NCBI GenBank assembly: GCA_037447605.1
Contig: CM074807.1
Span: 1,147,995-1,211,994, forward strand
DNA from: Zygnema circumcarinatum
Lineage: Eukaryota > Streptophyta > Zygnematophyceae > Zygnematales > Zygnemataceae
Reading direction: 5' to 3'
Length of the DNA stretch: 64,000 nucleotides
In this document: one piece after another, positions 38,101 to 50,075 of the stretch
Layout: each line of letters starts with the position of its first letter
Numbering within the stretch: the first letter of the stretch is position 1
Notes under the pieces: generated by a model
What the model was told of the DNA's origin: nothing
The model's database searches: none
Seen by the model: only the letters and a program-made list of their open reading frames with translations
Position numbers and translations under genes: made by a program

Positions 38101-39760
38101 TGGACTTTGCCTCTCAGCTGCTTGTAACTGGCCAGTGCCACCTGGCATTATATGTCATACTTCACATGCCGGAAGGAAGGAAGGGCGGAAAAAAGGAATG
38201 CATGAGGCTGTAATGCGCGAAATTTTGACCCTTTACTGCCCGAAAGGGAGCGCATCTGTAGAGCAGAGAGAATTTCTGCAAAATTTGCTCTGCCTGCCTG
38301 TGAAGTGGCTTCACGGAGCGGAGGTAAAAAAGACCATATTGTTATCATAGCAAGCCGTGGAAGCATCATATTGTGAAGGGTGGGAGAATGAAATGGGATG
38401 ACTCAAAACTCTCAAAAGCTGTCGAATCAATTGGCAGATTCTCTGCATTTTGAATGCGGATCTCTGAGTTTGTTCTGTAGAGTGAGAGAGAGAGAGAGGG
38501 AGAGGGAGAGGGAGCGACTGGCAGAGAGATTTACCCCCTTTCTTGATGACGATGACTTAAGATGATTGAGATGTGGGGTGCAAGCTGTGTATTGTCGCTA
38601 TCGGGGAGAGAAGGAGAGGGAGTTCGAGCATCTGTTGGGCAGCGAACAGTGGCAGGAAGCACATGAATTACTTCTGCACTCAGTTTGGGCTCAGATGATC
38701 CTGCAAGGTATTACTTCATATGCCTTGTGTAAGAAAAGTACAAAGAAAAAAAAAATAGTGAAAGAGGAAAAATAAATGGTAGTGAGTTAGGGTTAGCCAC
38801 TGACTGAATTGTCTGCTTGCAATTTTCAGGCTTCGCCTTTCCAACCCTCTCTCAATCCCCCCCCCAGCAAGATGCTTTCAAAGGACGATTTTATAGCGGA
38901 GGAACTTTAAGCAGTATGAAACCATTATGTGATGAATATGTGTTTGTATGTATGTAGATATGCTGAATTCATTGAAGCACTGAATGTTTTTTTTTTTTTT
39001 GGCTTTGTGGAACAGGGAGGGAGAAAGAAGCCCGTAATCATGCACATGAAAAACATGCTTGAAACGAACGATCTTTTTAAGGAGGAGCAGGTAACCTTGC
39101 CCATCCTTCTCCCTCTCTCCCTTTCTCCTAAATGTATATATATATATGGAAATAAAAGCGAAAGAACGCTTCAGGCAATGTTGTTGCAGTTCCCTCTGCT
39201 GTCATCCAGGAACTTCCAACTTTTTTCTTTTGCTTTCGTTCCTCACTGTTTCCCTTCCTTCCTCCATTTCGTTTTTGTCCATGTTCCTTTCGGTCTGTTT
39301 TATTTGAATGTGTTGCTCATTGAGCAGTGAGGGTGGACGAGAGAGCGACACGATAACATAAGTGAATGCTGGTCCATGAGCTGTACAAACGTATTCCAGA
39401 GTTTGCATTTGTTCCCATTAATGTGAGTGTATGGCGAATGTTAACNNNNNNNNNNCTCTTCCCCCGCCCTCTTCCCCCCCCCCCCCCTCTCCCTCTACCC
39501 TTCCCCCCCTCTCCCCCCTCTCCTTCTCCACCTCCCCCTCTCCTCCCTCTCCCCCTCCTTCCCCTCTGCCCCCTCCCACCCTCGCCCCCTCTCTGACTGA
39601 CTATATATCTGACTATCTATCTGCTGTCTGCCCGTGGAACCCTTCCTGCAGGGCAATCTTCACCGTCTATGTGGACGAAATCTCGAGCCGGTTGATCAGC
39701 AGCGCCTCCTCCCCCTCTCCCTCAGGCGGCGCCGAAGAGAAGCATTCGTTGGCTGGATGA
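35167..39760 (+). CDS. NUP96: Nuclear pore protein Nup96 (SAR3/MOS3-like) with Nup98-type autopeptidase domain
   Basis: Nup96 is a scaffold subunit of the Y-shaped (Nup107-160) complex of the nuclear pore. Firm exons are 35167-35221, 35324-35463 and one starting at 35834. The domain reads [36 protein letters not shown], then [18 protein letters not shown]. That includes the HF/S triad where Nup98 cuts itself (codons 35957-35965). Nup96-type text follows: [32 protein letters not shown] (about 36770), [15 protein letters not shown] (about 37172), [14 protein letters not shown] and [13 protein letters not shown] (about 37615-37710), [20 protein letters not shown] (38076-38323) and [18 protein letters not shown] (about 38615). 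The last visible piece ends at 39760. The 5' end, several middle junctions and the exon interrupted by the assembly gap are unresolved. No FG-repeat region is visible upstream. Confidence 0.8.
39446..39455. other. Assembly gap (ten N)
   Basis: Ten undefined bases within the last third of the Nup96 gene. They are followed directly by a pyrimidine microsatellite, which is probably why the assembly broke here. The true gap size is unknown. Confidence 0.98.
39456..39596. repeat. CT-rich (CCCCCTCTC)n low-complexity tract
   Basis: About 140 bases made almost only of C and T, with variable CCCTCTCC units, directly after the gap and inside a Nup96 intron. Predicted proline-rich frames through it are artefacts. 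Confidence 0.9.
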
Positions 39761-41403
39761 CCGATATTACGGCGGCTCAGGCAGTCAGTCTGTCAGTCAT
39801 GGCGCTAAACTAACTCCAAGGGAACGGCTAACTTGATGTAAGGTTTTGGAGACACTCTAAAATTGTGGGGAACTCTTCCACTGTTTAGGGTTCAGGGGCC
39901 ATGAAGGGAGGAAGGGGCCATTTTGATGCAGGCGAGTGGTAGGGTGCGGAAAAGATGGAGCGGAGTTTGACAACAGCAAAAATAAATAAATAAATACACT
40001 TGAAAACAAAATCTTGAAGGATCTTTATGTTCAATTACATCAACTCCCGCTGCTTCCTTAACTAAGCCGAAACAAAACATTATTACACAACTTGAAAATT
40101 GGATAATATGAACTCTTGCAGAACTTGGCGTCCATGCTTTTACAACTCAAGGTAAAGTAGGCATCCGGGTTAAAAACAGGCGAAATATTTACCTTATTTT
40201 TCACAAAGCTGCATGAAGAATTGCTTAATTTTCTTCAAATAAACTTGTTATTTCGTACCGTGCTCAAGCCATTGCTCGACAGCGACCGACAAGGACCGTC
40301 TCCGCTGTACTATACCGTACAGTCTCGTACAGTACGAGCAAGGAACCCAAACCGTACGATGTCCCACATCGACGGCTGCGATCCACTGCCAGTCCTGGTA
40401 CGGTACGGACCATACGGCTCGTACGGCCTGCACTCCCTCCCTCCCTCCCTCCCTCCCCGTCCGGTCACTCTCACTGGCCTGCTCTGCCCTGTTCTTTGCT
40501 GCAAAGCAAGCGCCTCGTTGCAGTGGAGTACTCGGGTACTCTGTTCTGCAAAGGGCAGGGCAGGACAGGTTGAAATAACAGGGCGGCTATCCGGGGGTTG
40601 TTTTGAAGGTAAGGAGGTGGCAGTGGGGAATGATCAGGAGGAGGATAAAAGGAAGAAGTCTTGGAAAATGCACCTGGCGATTGCTTGTGTTGTCTCTTGC
40701 TCGGGTGTAGTTCAGGTGCTCATCTGTCAGGAGACCTTAAGTATGGCAGTTTATTGGTGATGGCTTGTCGGGCGTTGTCGAGGATTGGATGGGTCTGGAT
40801 CGCAATATCGGCACTGCTCTGCAAGGGATGGTAGTCGAGCTTCTCAGTCAAAAAACTAGTAGAGATTACTTTGGAAAGCCCCAACAATCACGATTTTATC
40901 TTGCATTTGCTTCTTACTTCTGTTCCTTGGACGACATTAGCCAGGCTTCGGACCTTGGTTTTATCGCTTAATATCCTTTCGCAAGCGCGTACTCTTTCCA
41001 GCATCTTGCAGATTAAGGAGAGTTATTTTTTTTTTGTAGGATTACGTTGCTGTTCAACGTTAACTTATCTCTTCAATGTGTGAGAGGCTAGGTATTGATC
41101 GGTGTTAACCATTTCCTGGAGATTTTTTTGTTATGTCACTCCTAAAGCGCTCAACAAGAGATCCCTTTTCTGACGTGCAGACTATTAGAAGCCGTCAGAG
41201 TAGTGTTATGTAACTATTCTGTGATGACGATGCCCATTACCTTCATAAAAGGCAGGGATAGGTCCGTTTGCTCGCTGCGTTTCTGTCATGCCTAGACTTT
41301 GTATTGTGGGAGTTCGTGGATCCATTTATTTCAGGTTTGGTGTCCTTTTGAACCGATTTCAGCCGTTTTTGTTTGCAGTGCTGGGCTCTCAAGTTGGAGC
41401 GTC
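39761..41403. other. Intergenic, upstream region of the BAG gene
   Basis: No gene is supported. A long open frame at 40221-40760 shows no similarity and crosses simple repeats. The region holds the GTAC cluster described separately, a (CCCT)n run near 40435-40455 and AT-rich sequence up to the BAG start codon. Confidence 0.4.
40307..40424. promoter_or_regulatory. Dense GTAC cluster (eight copies in about 120 bases)
   Basis: GTAC occurs at 40307, 40317, 40327, 40332, 40354, 40398, 40403 and 40421, several times as CCGTAC or GTACGG. GTAC is the core bound by SBP/SPL factors, including plant SPL7 and algal CRR1 in copper response. The cluster lies about 1 kb upstream of the BAG start codon, so function is only a suggestion. 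Confidence 0.4.
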
Positions 41404-44400
41404 ATGTCGAAGCAGCCGACGAGTTATACGCTGAAGGTTACCCATGGGCAATTTAACCACGAGATACAGGTTCCCAGCACTGCAACTTTCGGTATTCCTT
41501 TAGTGACTCTCCGTCTTCTTTAGTCAATGCATTTCAATAACATTGTCGTGGGGGGAATTGTTTTTTCTATGGAGGGGGAACACTTGCGAACGTTTAGAAG
41601 GCGTTTGCTGAGTGTTTTCTTCGTTTCTCTGAAGTTGTTAGGTCTTAAGGGACAGATATCTTACTCATTATTGAAAGCATATGATTATGAATTTTTGGAA
41701 CTAGGGATGATTTGCGCAATCGCACTAAGGCAATGACAACATTTGCGAGTAGCAGACCCTTCGTAATTTATTTGGGTGGTTTTTCACTTTCATTAGCACT
41801 TGACTAGTGGGCTTGGATGCTAACCGAGGACCAGCTAATCGTGTCTTTTGTCTCGCTTCAGTTGTTCAGCTTAATCTGAGTCACTGGTAGTGCACCTCCT
41901 AGTGTTAGCACTATAACTATCGCTTACAAGTTACAATCCTATTAGCGAAGAATGAAACAATTGTGAATTAGGGAAGGGTTGTAACCACCTGTTTGGAGAA
42001 TAGTTACATTAGACTGCAAGGTGCGACTTGTATTTTTTTTTTTTTGTATTCATGATGATTCATTTTCTTAATGATATATGCAAGAGAACTTGATTAGCGT
42101 TTTCCTAGTTTCGAGAATGCAATATAGTCACAACAGCCTACGGAAAAGACCTGTTTTGTACCAGTTTTTATGCTGACCAGCATTCCAAACTTACCTTAAT
42201 GCGTGCAGGAGAGGTGAAGAAGATTCTTGTGGAGGATACCTTTTTGCAGCCGTGGGAGCAACGCCTTCTGTTCAGGGGCCGAGAGGTGACTGATGAGGAG
42301 ACCATCTCGGATGCGGGAGTGAAGGACCGCGCGAAGTTAATGCTTTTAGAAAACATGGCAGCAAAGGAAAAGGAAGAGGAGGAAATGAAGCGAGCGGAAG
42401 AACTCAGAAAGGCCACCGCTGCTCTAGCAGAGGTGCATGCAGAAGTGGACAAGTACCAAATGCAAGTGAGGACACAATTTGCCCCTGCACTCGCACTCAT
42501 CGTATGCACGTCTGGGTTGGGGATCAGGATCAGGTCTTATTGCGTATGATGACTAATAGAAGGCCAGTCTTTACGGACCATTTTGAAGACTGGAGTTGAG
42601 TAAGAATCATTAGTAGCAGACAAGTCTGAAGGCAATGCGAAACCTAGTAATGAGGACAAAAAGTGTAACTTGTGGCTTGCGCAGCAGTGCATGTAGGTTA
42701 AGATTTAAGTTAAGGTTAAGTTTTGTACCTTGAGAAAGCACTCGAACAACTCAAAGAGTCAAGCATTTTTCCATACTTGAAATCATTCACAGTTTTTCCA
42801 TAGGGCAAGATGTAAGATGGATTTCTATTGTGTTGTACCAAAATTATCTAGTGAGCTCAATGGGAACTAGCAGTATTTTCATCGAACAATCAAGAAGAAA
42901 CTCAACCGCGCTTAAAGAGGCCTTTGAATAATGATGTGTAATCATTGTTCAGCATTCTCTTCATGATTAGAGCACATCTACTCGCATTTAATCTGTTCAG
43001 ATAGTCATCTTGGCCCTGGATGAGTATGCTGACTTCGATTTTTGTCTTCTGCTTGTGAAGATCGGAAACTTGAGAAATGTCATAAACGAAGGTGGCAAAG
43101 TGGTGGTCAAAGAGCTGGCCATCATTTCTGAGCTTCTCATGCGGCAGTTGTTGAAGCTGGATGGCATAACAGCAGAGGGCGAGGCAAAGCAGCAGCGCCG
43201 GGCTGAGGTGAACCTCCTCACCTCCCTGAATAGCATCTCGTCTCGACCACTGGAGATTGGATATTCAGGAGCATATTCCCCGGTGCAGTCCTTTCTGGGT
43301 CATCACATGCTAGTTGTGTTATGTTAAAAGTATTTGTTGGATTATGTTAAAATGTTTCTCCTTGAGTTTCACAATGATGAAACTTCTCTAAAGCTCTCAC
43401 TATTTTGTGGACGTGTGAATGCGTGGTGTCGGGCAGGTGAAGCGAGTGCAGCAGCTTGTGGAAGAGGTGGACCTCCTCAAGGGAGGGGCTCCTACCCCTG
43501 CTTCTGTTGCAGGTTCGCTCTCCCCAGCCTCAGCCTCAACCTCAACCTCAACTTCAACTTCGGAAGTTGACTCTGTTCAAGCAGCTGTCATGAATGCCCT
43601 CGCTCGGCGGCGGCAGGCCATCTCCACCGAAGTGGAGCCTTTACCTTCCAGGCCATCACTAATCATCAAAACAGACTGGGAATCTCTCGACCTGAATGAA
43701 AGTAGCAGACTGGCAGTCCGAGCAGATTCACCTTCTGCTGTTTCTGTTTCTCGTTCATCTTCTAAAGATGAGCAGCAGGAGCAGCCCAAGCAGAGTACAG
43801 CACCTCAAACTGCCCGTGTAAGGCCTCCCAGCCCTCGAACCATAGCAGCTGCACGTAGAGGCCCGGATTTTCCTTTGCAAACAGGTCGTCAAGATTTTCA
43901 AAGCGGGAATGTTCTTAAAAGGGTAGGGAGTATGAGCCCCACCAGCCAATCGTCGCCTTCTTCTGCAATTCCTCCCGGGCTTGGTAACCGTTCTCGGCGT
44001 TCCCTCAGTTTGGAAGACCTGAATAGTAGCACATATTCACCTCCTGTAAGCCCCGCCGGCACAGTGCGCTCTGCATTGCGCTCGTCTCGCTCCACCTCTC
44101 AAATAGTTTCTCCTTCTCTTGCCGATTCCATAAGCACATTTCCTCCAACAGCACTTCCAAAAGGAGCTGTAGGTAGCCCGAGAGGCACAGGCAGGAAGGT
44201 ACGGTTTGCTCCCAGTTCTCCGTCAGGTTCAACTCGTACGTCTCCCCAGCCAGTAGCAGTGGGGCTAAGTACATTTCCTTCTGCCGCAGTCTCTCAGTTG
44301 GTAACTGGGACAAAGGCTCGAGAGAATGGGGGGGATAAAGCTCCACCGCGAGAAGAGCTGAGCACGTTTCCTCCTACATCAGTTCCGTATGTCCAAACTG

Positions 44401-45320
44401 AAAACGTTGTGAAGACATCTTCGCGGCCAAGAACTTCCCGAAGTAGTAATAGCAGGCGGGATTCCTTGGATTCGCAGGGGAGGCCCATTGGAGGCAGTGA
44501 AGCAAGGGCAAAAAGCTCCCCATCTGCGGCAGAAGGTGGTGCTGCTATTGCTGCCAAAGTGGCTGATGAACAACTTGTTGAAGGGGGCAAGCCAACAGCT
44601 GCTCCATTGGGACGGCACTCAAAGGGACTCGGCAATGTCAGGCAGGATACAGATCTCCGCACAGCAACGTTAAAGTTGGCATCAGCTAATTTGGGAGAGG
44701 AGAACATGGGGGTTTCTCCGAGCAGAGAAGCTCGAGAAAGTGTAAGAGTTGTCAGACAGTTTGCGGGGGGTGTCAGTCCAGTGGGAGGCGAGACAGGTAG
44801 TAGCCGCGTAGCAGTTGGAATGTCGCGAGCTCCATCAAATAAGCCACAAGCGGTGGAAGTCTTAGACCTCATCTCATTCAGAACCGAGTTTCAGGAATCT
44901 GCAGCAGCACCCAATGGTGGAGGGGCAGTAGTTCCTTTCCTCCCGCAGGCCATGCCCACTATAGGGGACACCCATGCGACCAATCCCAACAGTTTCACTT
45001 CCAGCCAAGAAGCAGATTTGGGCTGGTGGCCCTCCTCGAGTCCTACTGCGCATCTAATGTCCACAGGGCCTCTCCCAGCTCTTGAAAATGCTTCTTCTTT
45101 GACTGGGTTTCCTGCCGGACTGGGAGGGGAGGGCATAGCCTTACCAGCTTCCCAGGACACTTCTGTTGAGTCTCAGTCCTTAGAGGTAATGAGATTCTCT
45201 GACACCAATCCCTTCGCGCGATCTTTGCCCAGGGAGGGGGGATTTCCAGGGGACACCCTCAGCACGAGAGTGAGCTCTGCACCTGCTGCTCCTGCACCTC
45301 TGTGGGAAAAGTTCGATTGA
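41404..45320 (+). CDS. BAG: BAG-family co-chaperone with ubiquitin-like domain and long serine/proline-rich tail
   Basis: BAG proteins bind the Hsp70 ATPase domain and promote nucleotide exchange. Four exons join in phase to 791 aa: 41404-41491, 42209-42465, 43061-43207, 43437-45320. A ubiquitin-like domain spans about residues 9-85 (YTLKVTHGQFNHEIQV, QPWEQRLLFRGREV, AGVKDRAKLMLLEN). The BAG domain follows at about 90-175, with AALAEVHAEVDKY, ELLMRQLLKLDGITAEGEAK and QQRRAEVKRVQQLVEEVDLL. An alternative exon 3 acceptor at 43001 is also in phase, but the shorter exon matches the family spacing. The large last exon encodes about 600 residues of disordered S/P/T-rich sequence, far longer than in the small plant BAG1-4 proteins I know. 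It includes three near-repeats of L/I-S-T-F-P-P/S. Subcellular location is not evident. Confidence 0.9.
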
Positions 45321-48005
45321 GGATCTCTGTGGGAGCGGAATTAGGGTTGTAGGAAGAGCTCTAGGGAAGGAAGAAGCCGCTGAGTTTGTGGTGTTACTGA
45401 GGCACCTGCATTAGGACAATCCCTAATGAAGCTGCAAGGAGAATACAGAGCCAAAGCTTCGCGCATCCTTGGTCTGTGCATAAATTTTAATTCGTTAGGA
45501 GCCCTAGTTTTTTGGTCTCTGACCTTTCTCGGTTTGATTGAGAGGCGGAGCTTGGTCCTTTTTATCCGAGGGTTCTCTATTGGAGCTTTCGAAACATGAT
45601 CTCTGTGGTTGGATGAGAAATCCCACCTAACCAAAGGGGGATCCTTATATCCGTAAATTTACGGCATGGAAATCCCTTTGTACTGAGACTGCGTGTTCTT
45701 GTTGAAAAAGGCATCAGTTGTTTGCGTGCAACTACTACTCCCATCTCTGATCGGTCTTTACAAGAGGGTTGGCATATGGAAGGCAATCTGTCGGCACAGT
45801 TGAAGTATGCGATGGAAGTAAACAATTGCAGGAAGTTTTGTTTGGTTGATCAGGTTCATTCCAGTCACATTCTCCAAAGTTCAGTACCTACTCGAAGGAT
45901 CTGTGCACAAGCCGGACCTTGGGTTAACGTTCGCTTATGGTTACAACCATTGGACTCAATGGTTGACAATCAATGCCAGTGGTTGGTAACCAAAGTGTTT
46001 GGCAGCCATGGAATCCAACGCCCCCCATATTCGTTGGCAGCCTCGATCAATCGTTGTCAACGATCGCAATCATTGGATTCAATGGTTGACAATCATTGCC
46101 AGGTTGCATGCCCCGCTGGTTGGTTTGCTGACTCCTACCACTGGCAAGAGTTGGCTTGAACCAAATCAACAATTAGAATGATTAACAACGATTGCCAACG
46201 TTGGAGGTTCAAACAATCGAACCATTGGCCAGACAACGGCAAATTGTCAAACTATGGTTGCGGATCCAATAATCCAAACTGTGGACCACCTCTGTGCGGT
46301 TCGTAAGCAGCATCCACCATCTGCCTTACATCAATGGGCTTCCGCTGGTTCCATTTGCTTTCTTAACTTGATTTTAATCAAAACCAGCGACCGATTGGGC
46401 CGCCTGCAGGCTTGCGATCGAGTGAACACAAGTCGCCTCTTGGCCCTATGTTTACGCATAAGCTACTTTTGACCCAGACAGGCTTCTACTCTGCTGCTGT
46501 TTGACAGTGGGTGGCTTCTCTCTGCAAGTTAATCGAACGTCACCGACACCTTCATGTTCCATGCCCGAACCCTTCCGTGGCACTTTCCTGTCTCTTCTGT
46601 TATTTCAACAAGTCTGCATGCCATGTAACAGGCATTTTCTGTTTGCTGTTATTCAGCACATTCGTATGCAAGCGAGTTGTTTCCATTCAGTCCTCCCCCA
46701 GCGAGGAGAGCCACCCGCAGGTGGAGCACTCCCCTAGTCCAAAAAAGCAAAGCGCAGCACCATACACCCCCCCCAAGCCTCGACTGCCATTGAAAAACGA
46801 CGGAGATTAGAGGAGAGGGACACCACATGCCCCATGTGGCCCCTCAGCATCCTCGCATGCAGAAACACATGGCTGATTGGCTGCCTCTCCCACAAACCCC
46901 ATCTGGAACGATACCTTCTGGCCTCTTTCTTCCTACTGACCCACTCTTATTTTCTTTGTCTATTCGAGAACACTTCCAGCAGCAGTCACACTCTGTTACA
47001 AGTTGCCCTCTTTTCGTCTCTCTCTATTGCCCCTACCCTCACTCTCGTTCTCACTCTCCCTCTCTCTCTCTCTTTCTCTTCCTTCTTCCTATGCATCTCC
47101 CCTGCTTCAGCAACGATTGGATCTGCGCTTGCTAGATAAGACACTAAGTGTCTCCGCATGCACCTTGTCCTCTGTACATTTTTACACCTATTTCTGCTGA
47201 ACTTATTGCGCTCGTGCGAGGCCTCTAGTTGCACAGGAAACGCAGAACCGTTTGAAGTTCCAAAAAACCTGGCGAGCTTCAATAGCGTACAGTCGTGGAA
47301 TGCCGCAAGGAGTGGTGCTTGTGATGGGTCCTCCATCAAGCAGACCGTCTAACTCATACATCTCCAAATTCCCACACGATCGCCACCATAGGTGCTTATG
47401 CTGCTCGAAGGATTTTAAGTAAAGCCGCAGCCTGCAAGGAGGAAAAGCAGCATAGCAGGGGACAGTTAAGAACATGACTTAGAACGAATACTGAAAATCG
47501 TTTGCTGGAACTACAATAAGCAAAACCAAGCCAACCATGACGAAAGAAGTGCTAAATCGTTACTCGGCCAACAAACCCAGTTCTCGACTTTGACAGAATT
47601 GATCCGATCAAGTCTTCGAACTACCATCAACTTAGAACATCGAAGGTTACGAAGAGTCCTACTTTGGTTCTGACGCAATTTTGGGTTCCCACTCGAGTTC
47701 ATGCAGCTCGTCATGCACAGGCTGCATGGCAGTGCAGCCTTACCTAATTACTAATCCATTTGGTTGAACACTCTGGACTGCCAAGAAAGGTTCTTACTCA
47801 CACCCCTATCTCTGCGAACTAAACACATTCAGTGTATCATCAAGTATTTAGGCACTGGTCAGACAACCAGAGTGACATGACATAGCCATCAGAACTTCCC
47901 CCTCTCTCCCCTCCCTCTCTCCCTCCCTCTATTTCACTTTCCCTCTCCACTAAGACATTACAGAATAGTTCCCAGAGCCGCAATAGCCCACGTAGTATCC
48001 CTCTA
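45321..48005. other. Intergenic between BAG and the U-box gene
   Basis: No gene is confidently supported. A splice-like acceptor near 46692 precedes an open stretch (HPQVEHSPSPKKQSAAPYT) ending at 46810. It could be an orphan last exon, but nothing upstream joins it. A CT-rich run lies near 47010-47090. A degenerate repeat block is listed separately. Confidence 0.35.
45945..46262. repeat. Degenerate repeats built on CAATGGTTGACAATCATTGCC
   Basis: Variants of a phrase such as CCATTGGACTCAATGGTTGA and ACAATCAATGCCAGTGGTTGG recur at about 45947, 46068 and 46190-46260, in both orientations. Each unit contains its own imperfect palindrome (CCATTGGA/TTCAATGG). It looks like a decayed tandem or foldback repeat. 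No coding meaning was found. Confidence 0.6.
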
Positions 48006-50075
48006 TCAAAGTGTCCCCTGCATATGTCGTACCTTTTCTCTGCCTCTTGAGGAAGTGCTTTGTGATAGGGGCAAGAGCGGAAACACTCCTCCCTCCCTCT
48101 TAATCGCATCCACCCACTTCGCATTCGTCGTTGCAAGCTGCAAAAGGCAAGCAGTAGCATTGATTCTGGATTTTTCCGTGTCCCCCGACTCGAGTACTCC
48201 GACAAGAACCCGAATCCCCTTCATCTTCTCGACCAAAACACAAGCTTCAGGGGTCTTCGTCAAGATAGCAAGCAGCGCCATGGCTTCCTCCTCAACTCCG
48301 CAAGCACCGGGAGACTCCAACACTTCCATGATGTTAAGTACACAACCAGCGTTCACAATATCGATTCGGCAATTAGGGTTTATGGCAAGGTTGAACAGGC
48401 CAATTGCCGAATCTTTGCGTGCTCTCGTGTTCCCTGTCGCGAAAAGATCAACGAGTAAAGGAACTGCACCTGCAGCGATCACTGCAGTTCTGCCTTCAGG
48501 AGCAACAGTCAAGCTACTGATAGCACCTGCTGCATGTTCACGGGCTTTTGCAGTGTGTGCTTCATTGATGGCTCTCACAAGGGGCTCTACTGCTCCTGCC
48601 GCTACCATTTTCACTTTCGCTTCTACCTCCAGAGCAAGATTTAGGAGCACAGTTATGGTGTGCTCTTGAATGTGAGGGACCCTTGAACTCAATAGCGGCA
48701 ATACTGCAGGAACAACTCCCAGCTCTCCCATTCTCTGACGAGTTTCCTTCGATATTTTGGTTATATTCCAGAGAGCAGTGATAGCATTTGAATGCTCCTC
48801 CAGCCGAGAGGCTGCACTTCGTCCTTCATCGTCAGAGCTTCTGCTGCAGGGAACCGTATTTTCCTTCGCTTGTTCGCTTTCTCTGGTATCTACCACAATA
48901 CCATCAAACTGCATAATAATAGCGTCCTCCACAATCCTCAATAAACCTAATATTGTTTCGTCGTCTACTGTTTCTGGCTGCTTCCGCGGTGATAATAGAG
49001 CTGCAAAGCTATGCCGCCGCATCAAAGCATGACGTGTAGAAACAACTTCTCCCACAAACTCCGACTTACCGAGCTGATTGCTGTCACAAAACTGCTTTTT
49101 TTGCCCGTCAGACATGTTGAAACTTGAACACTTCCGAAAAGGCTGCATCGGAATCTCAGTGAGGCTCAAGTTCGTGGGAAGTTCTGATATTGATCGTCCG
49201 TTCCTCTTCCCGTTCTGACCCGTCTTACTATTGTCCGCTCCCTCTCCCGCTTCACTATCCTTCCCCGCCTCCTCACTTGAACACCCCGCTGGCTCTTCTG
49301 ACTCTCTCTCCCCCCCCTCTCTGTACAGATCCTTCCTCTCCCTGCCATTCGTACTGCTCGTACGCATCATCATCTTCCTCAACTCGTTTATCCTCTTCCC
49401 TCGCATCCTGGAATCCTCCCCCCCTCCACAGTTCAAGCCTTTCCTCTCCTCCCTCCTCTCCGCATCCTCCTTGACCGTGCCCTGGTCCGGCAGCTCCCTC
49501 CCATGCGCCGCGCACCACCTCCGGATGACCTCCCGCATCGCGACGTGTGCCTGCAGCTCCTTACACCGCAGCGCCACGTTGTTCTTGGGACACGTGTCGT
49601 GGCCCTCCCTGAACCACCTCTCAATGTACGCCCTCTCATACGTCTGCCCTGACGCCGTCACCGCCGGGTCCACCATCACGTCCAGCGACAGCGGGCACAC
49701 AAACTCGGGCGGCGCTGCCGACGACAAGCCCGCAGCTTCCCACTCCTGCACAGCCTTCAGCAGCCTCTCCTCCGTGTACAGCGCCGGCTGTACACACCCT
49801 CCCTCCGCCCCTACCCCTCCCTCCCCCCCTACCCCTCCCTCCCCCTCCCCCTCTCCTCCTCCCTCCGTCAGCCCCCTCTCCACTACACCGTCCTCCCCCC
49901 CCCTAAACTCCCGCGACGGCGGCATGCCACGTGGCCCTAAGCCCTCCCCTCCCCTCCTCTCCCTCTTCCTCCTCTCCCTCCTCTCCCTCCCTCCCACGCC
50001 CACTCCCTTCCTCTGCACCCGCCGCCGCCACGGGACCCCTCCGCTACTTACGCGCGTGCCGTACGGCGCCATCAT
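48006..50075 (-). CDS. PUB: Plant U-box E3 ubiquitin ligase with ARM repeats (PUB type)
   Basis: U-box/ARM proteins bind an E2 enzyme through the U-box and substrates through the ARM solenoid. The gene is a single open frame. I start at the ATG at 50075 (MMAPYGTR), giving 689 aa; the ATG at 49925 (MPPSREFRGG) is a good alternative, because a GTAAGT donor follows the first one. The U-box lies at about residues 123-195: PPEFVCPLSLDVMVDPAVTA, GQTYERAYIERWF, GHDTCPKNNVAL, then AMREVIRRWCAAHG. A charged low-complexity linker separates it from ARM repeats at about 440-675 (SNAITALWNITKISKETRQR, ALEVEAKVKMVAAGAVEPLV, ARKDSAIGLFNLAINPNCR). It is intronless in contrast to most neighbours, except its ARM-only relative at 62030. 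The glycine/glutamate-rich N-terminus is compositionally biased. Confidence 0.9.
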   Translation of the reverse strand: MMAPYGTRVSSGGVPWRRRVQRKGVGVGGRERRERRKRERRGGEGLGPRGMPPSREFRGGEDGVVERGLTEGGGEGEGEGGVGGEGGVGAEGGCVQPALYTEERLLKAVQEWEAAGLSSAAPPEFVCPLSLDVMVDPAVTASGQTYERAYIERWFREGHDTCPKNNVALRCKELQAHVAMREVIRRWCAAHGRELPDQGTVKEDAERREERKGLNCGGGEDSRMRGKRINELRKMMMRTSSTNGRERKDLYREGGERESEEPAGCSSEEAGKDSEAGEGADNSKTGQNGKRNGRSISELPTNLSLTEIPMQPFRKCSSFNMSDGQKKQFCDSNQLGKSEFVGEVVSTRHALMRRHSFAALLSPRKQPETVDDETILGLLRIVEDAIIMQFDGIVVDTRESEQAKENTVPCSRSSDDEGRSAASRLEEHSNAITALWNITKISKETRQRMGELGVVPAVLPLLSSRVPHIQEHTITVLLNLALEVEAKVKMVAAGAVEPLVRAINEAHTAKAREHAAGAISSLTVAPEGRTAVIAAGAVPLLVDLFATGNTRARKDSAIGLFNLAINPNCRIDIVNAGCVLNIMEVLESPGACGVEEEAMALLAILTKTPEACVLVEKMKGIRVLVGVLESGDTEKSRINATACLLQLATTNAKWVDAIKREGGVFPLLPLSQSTSSRGREKVRHMQGTL

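Noticed and set aside
40221-40760. 179-codon open frame upstream of BAG
   Set aside because: It crosses the GTAC cluster and a CCCT microsatellite and resembles no protein; more likely promoter-proximal noise.
46511-46810. Proline/lysine-rich frame downstream of BAG as a further BAG exon
   Set aside because: The BAG frame already ends at 45320 with a stop codon and no donor in phase leads here; an orphan exon remains possible but unsupported.
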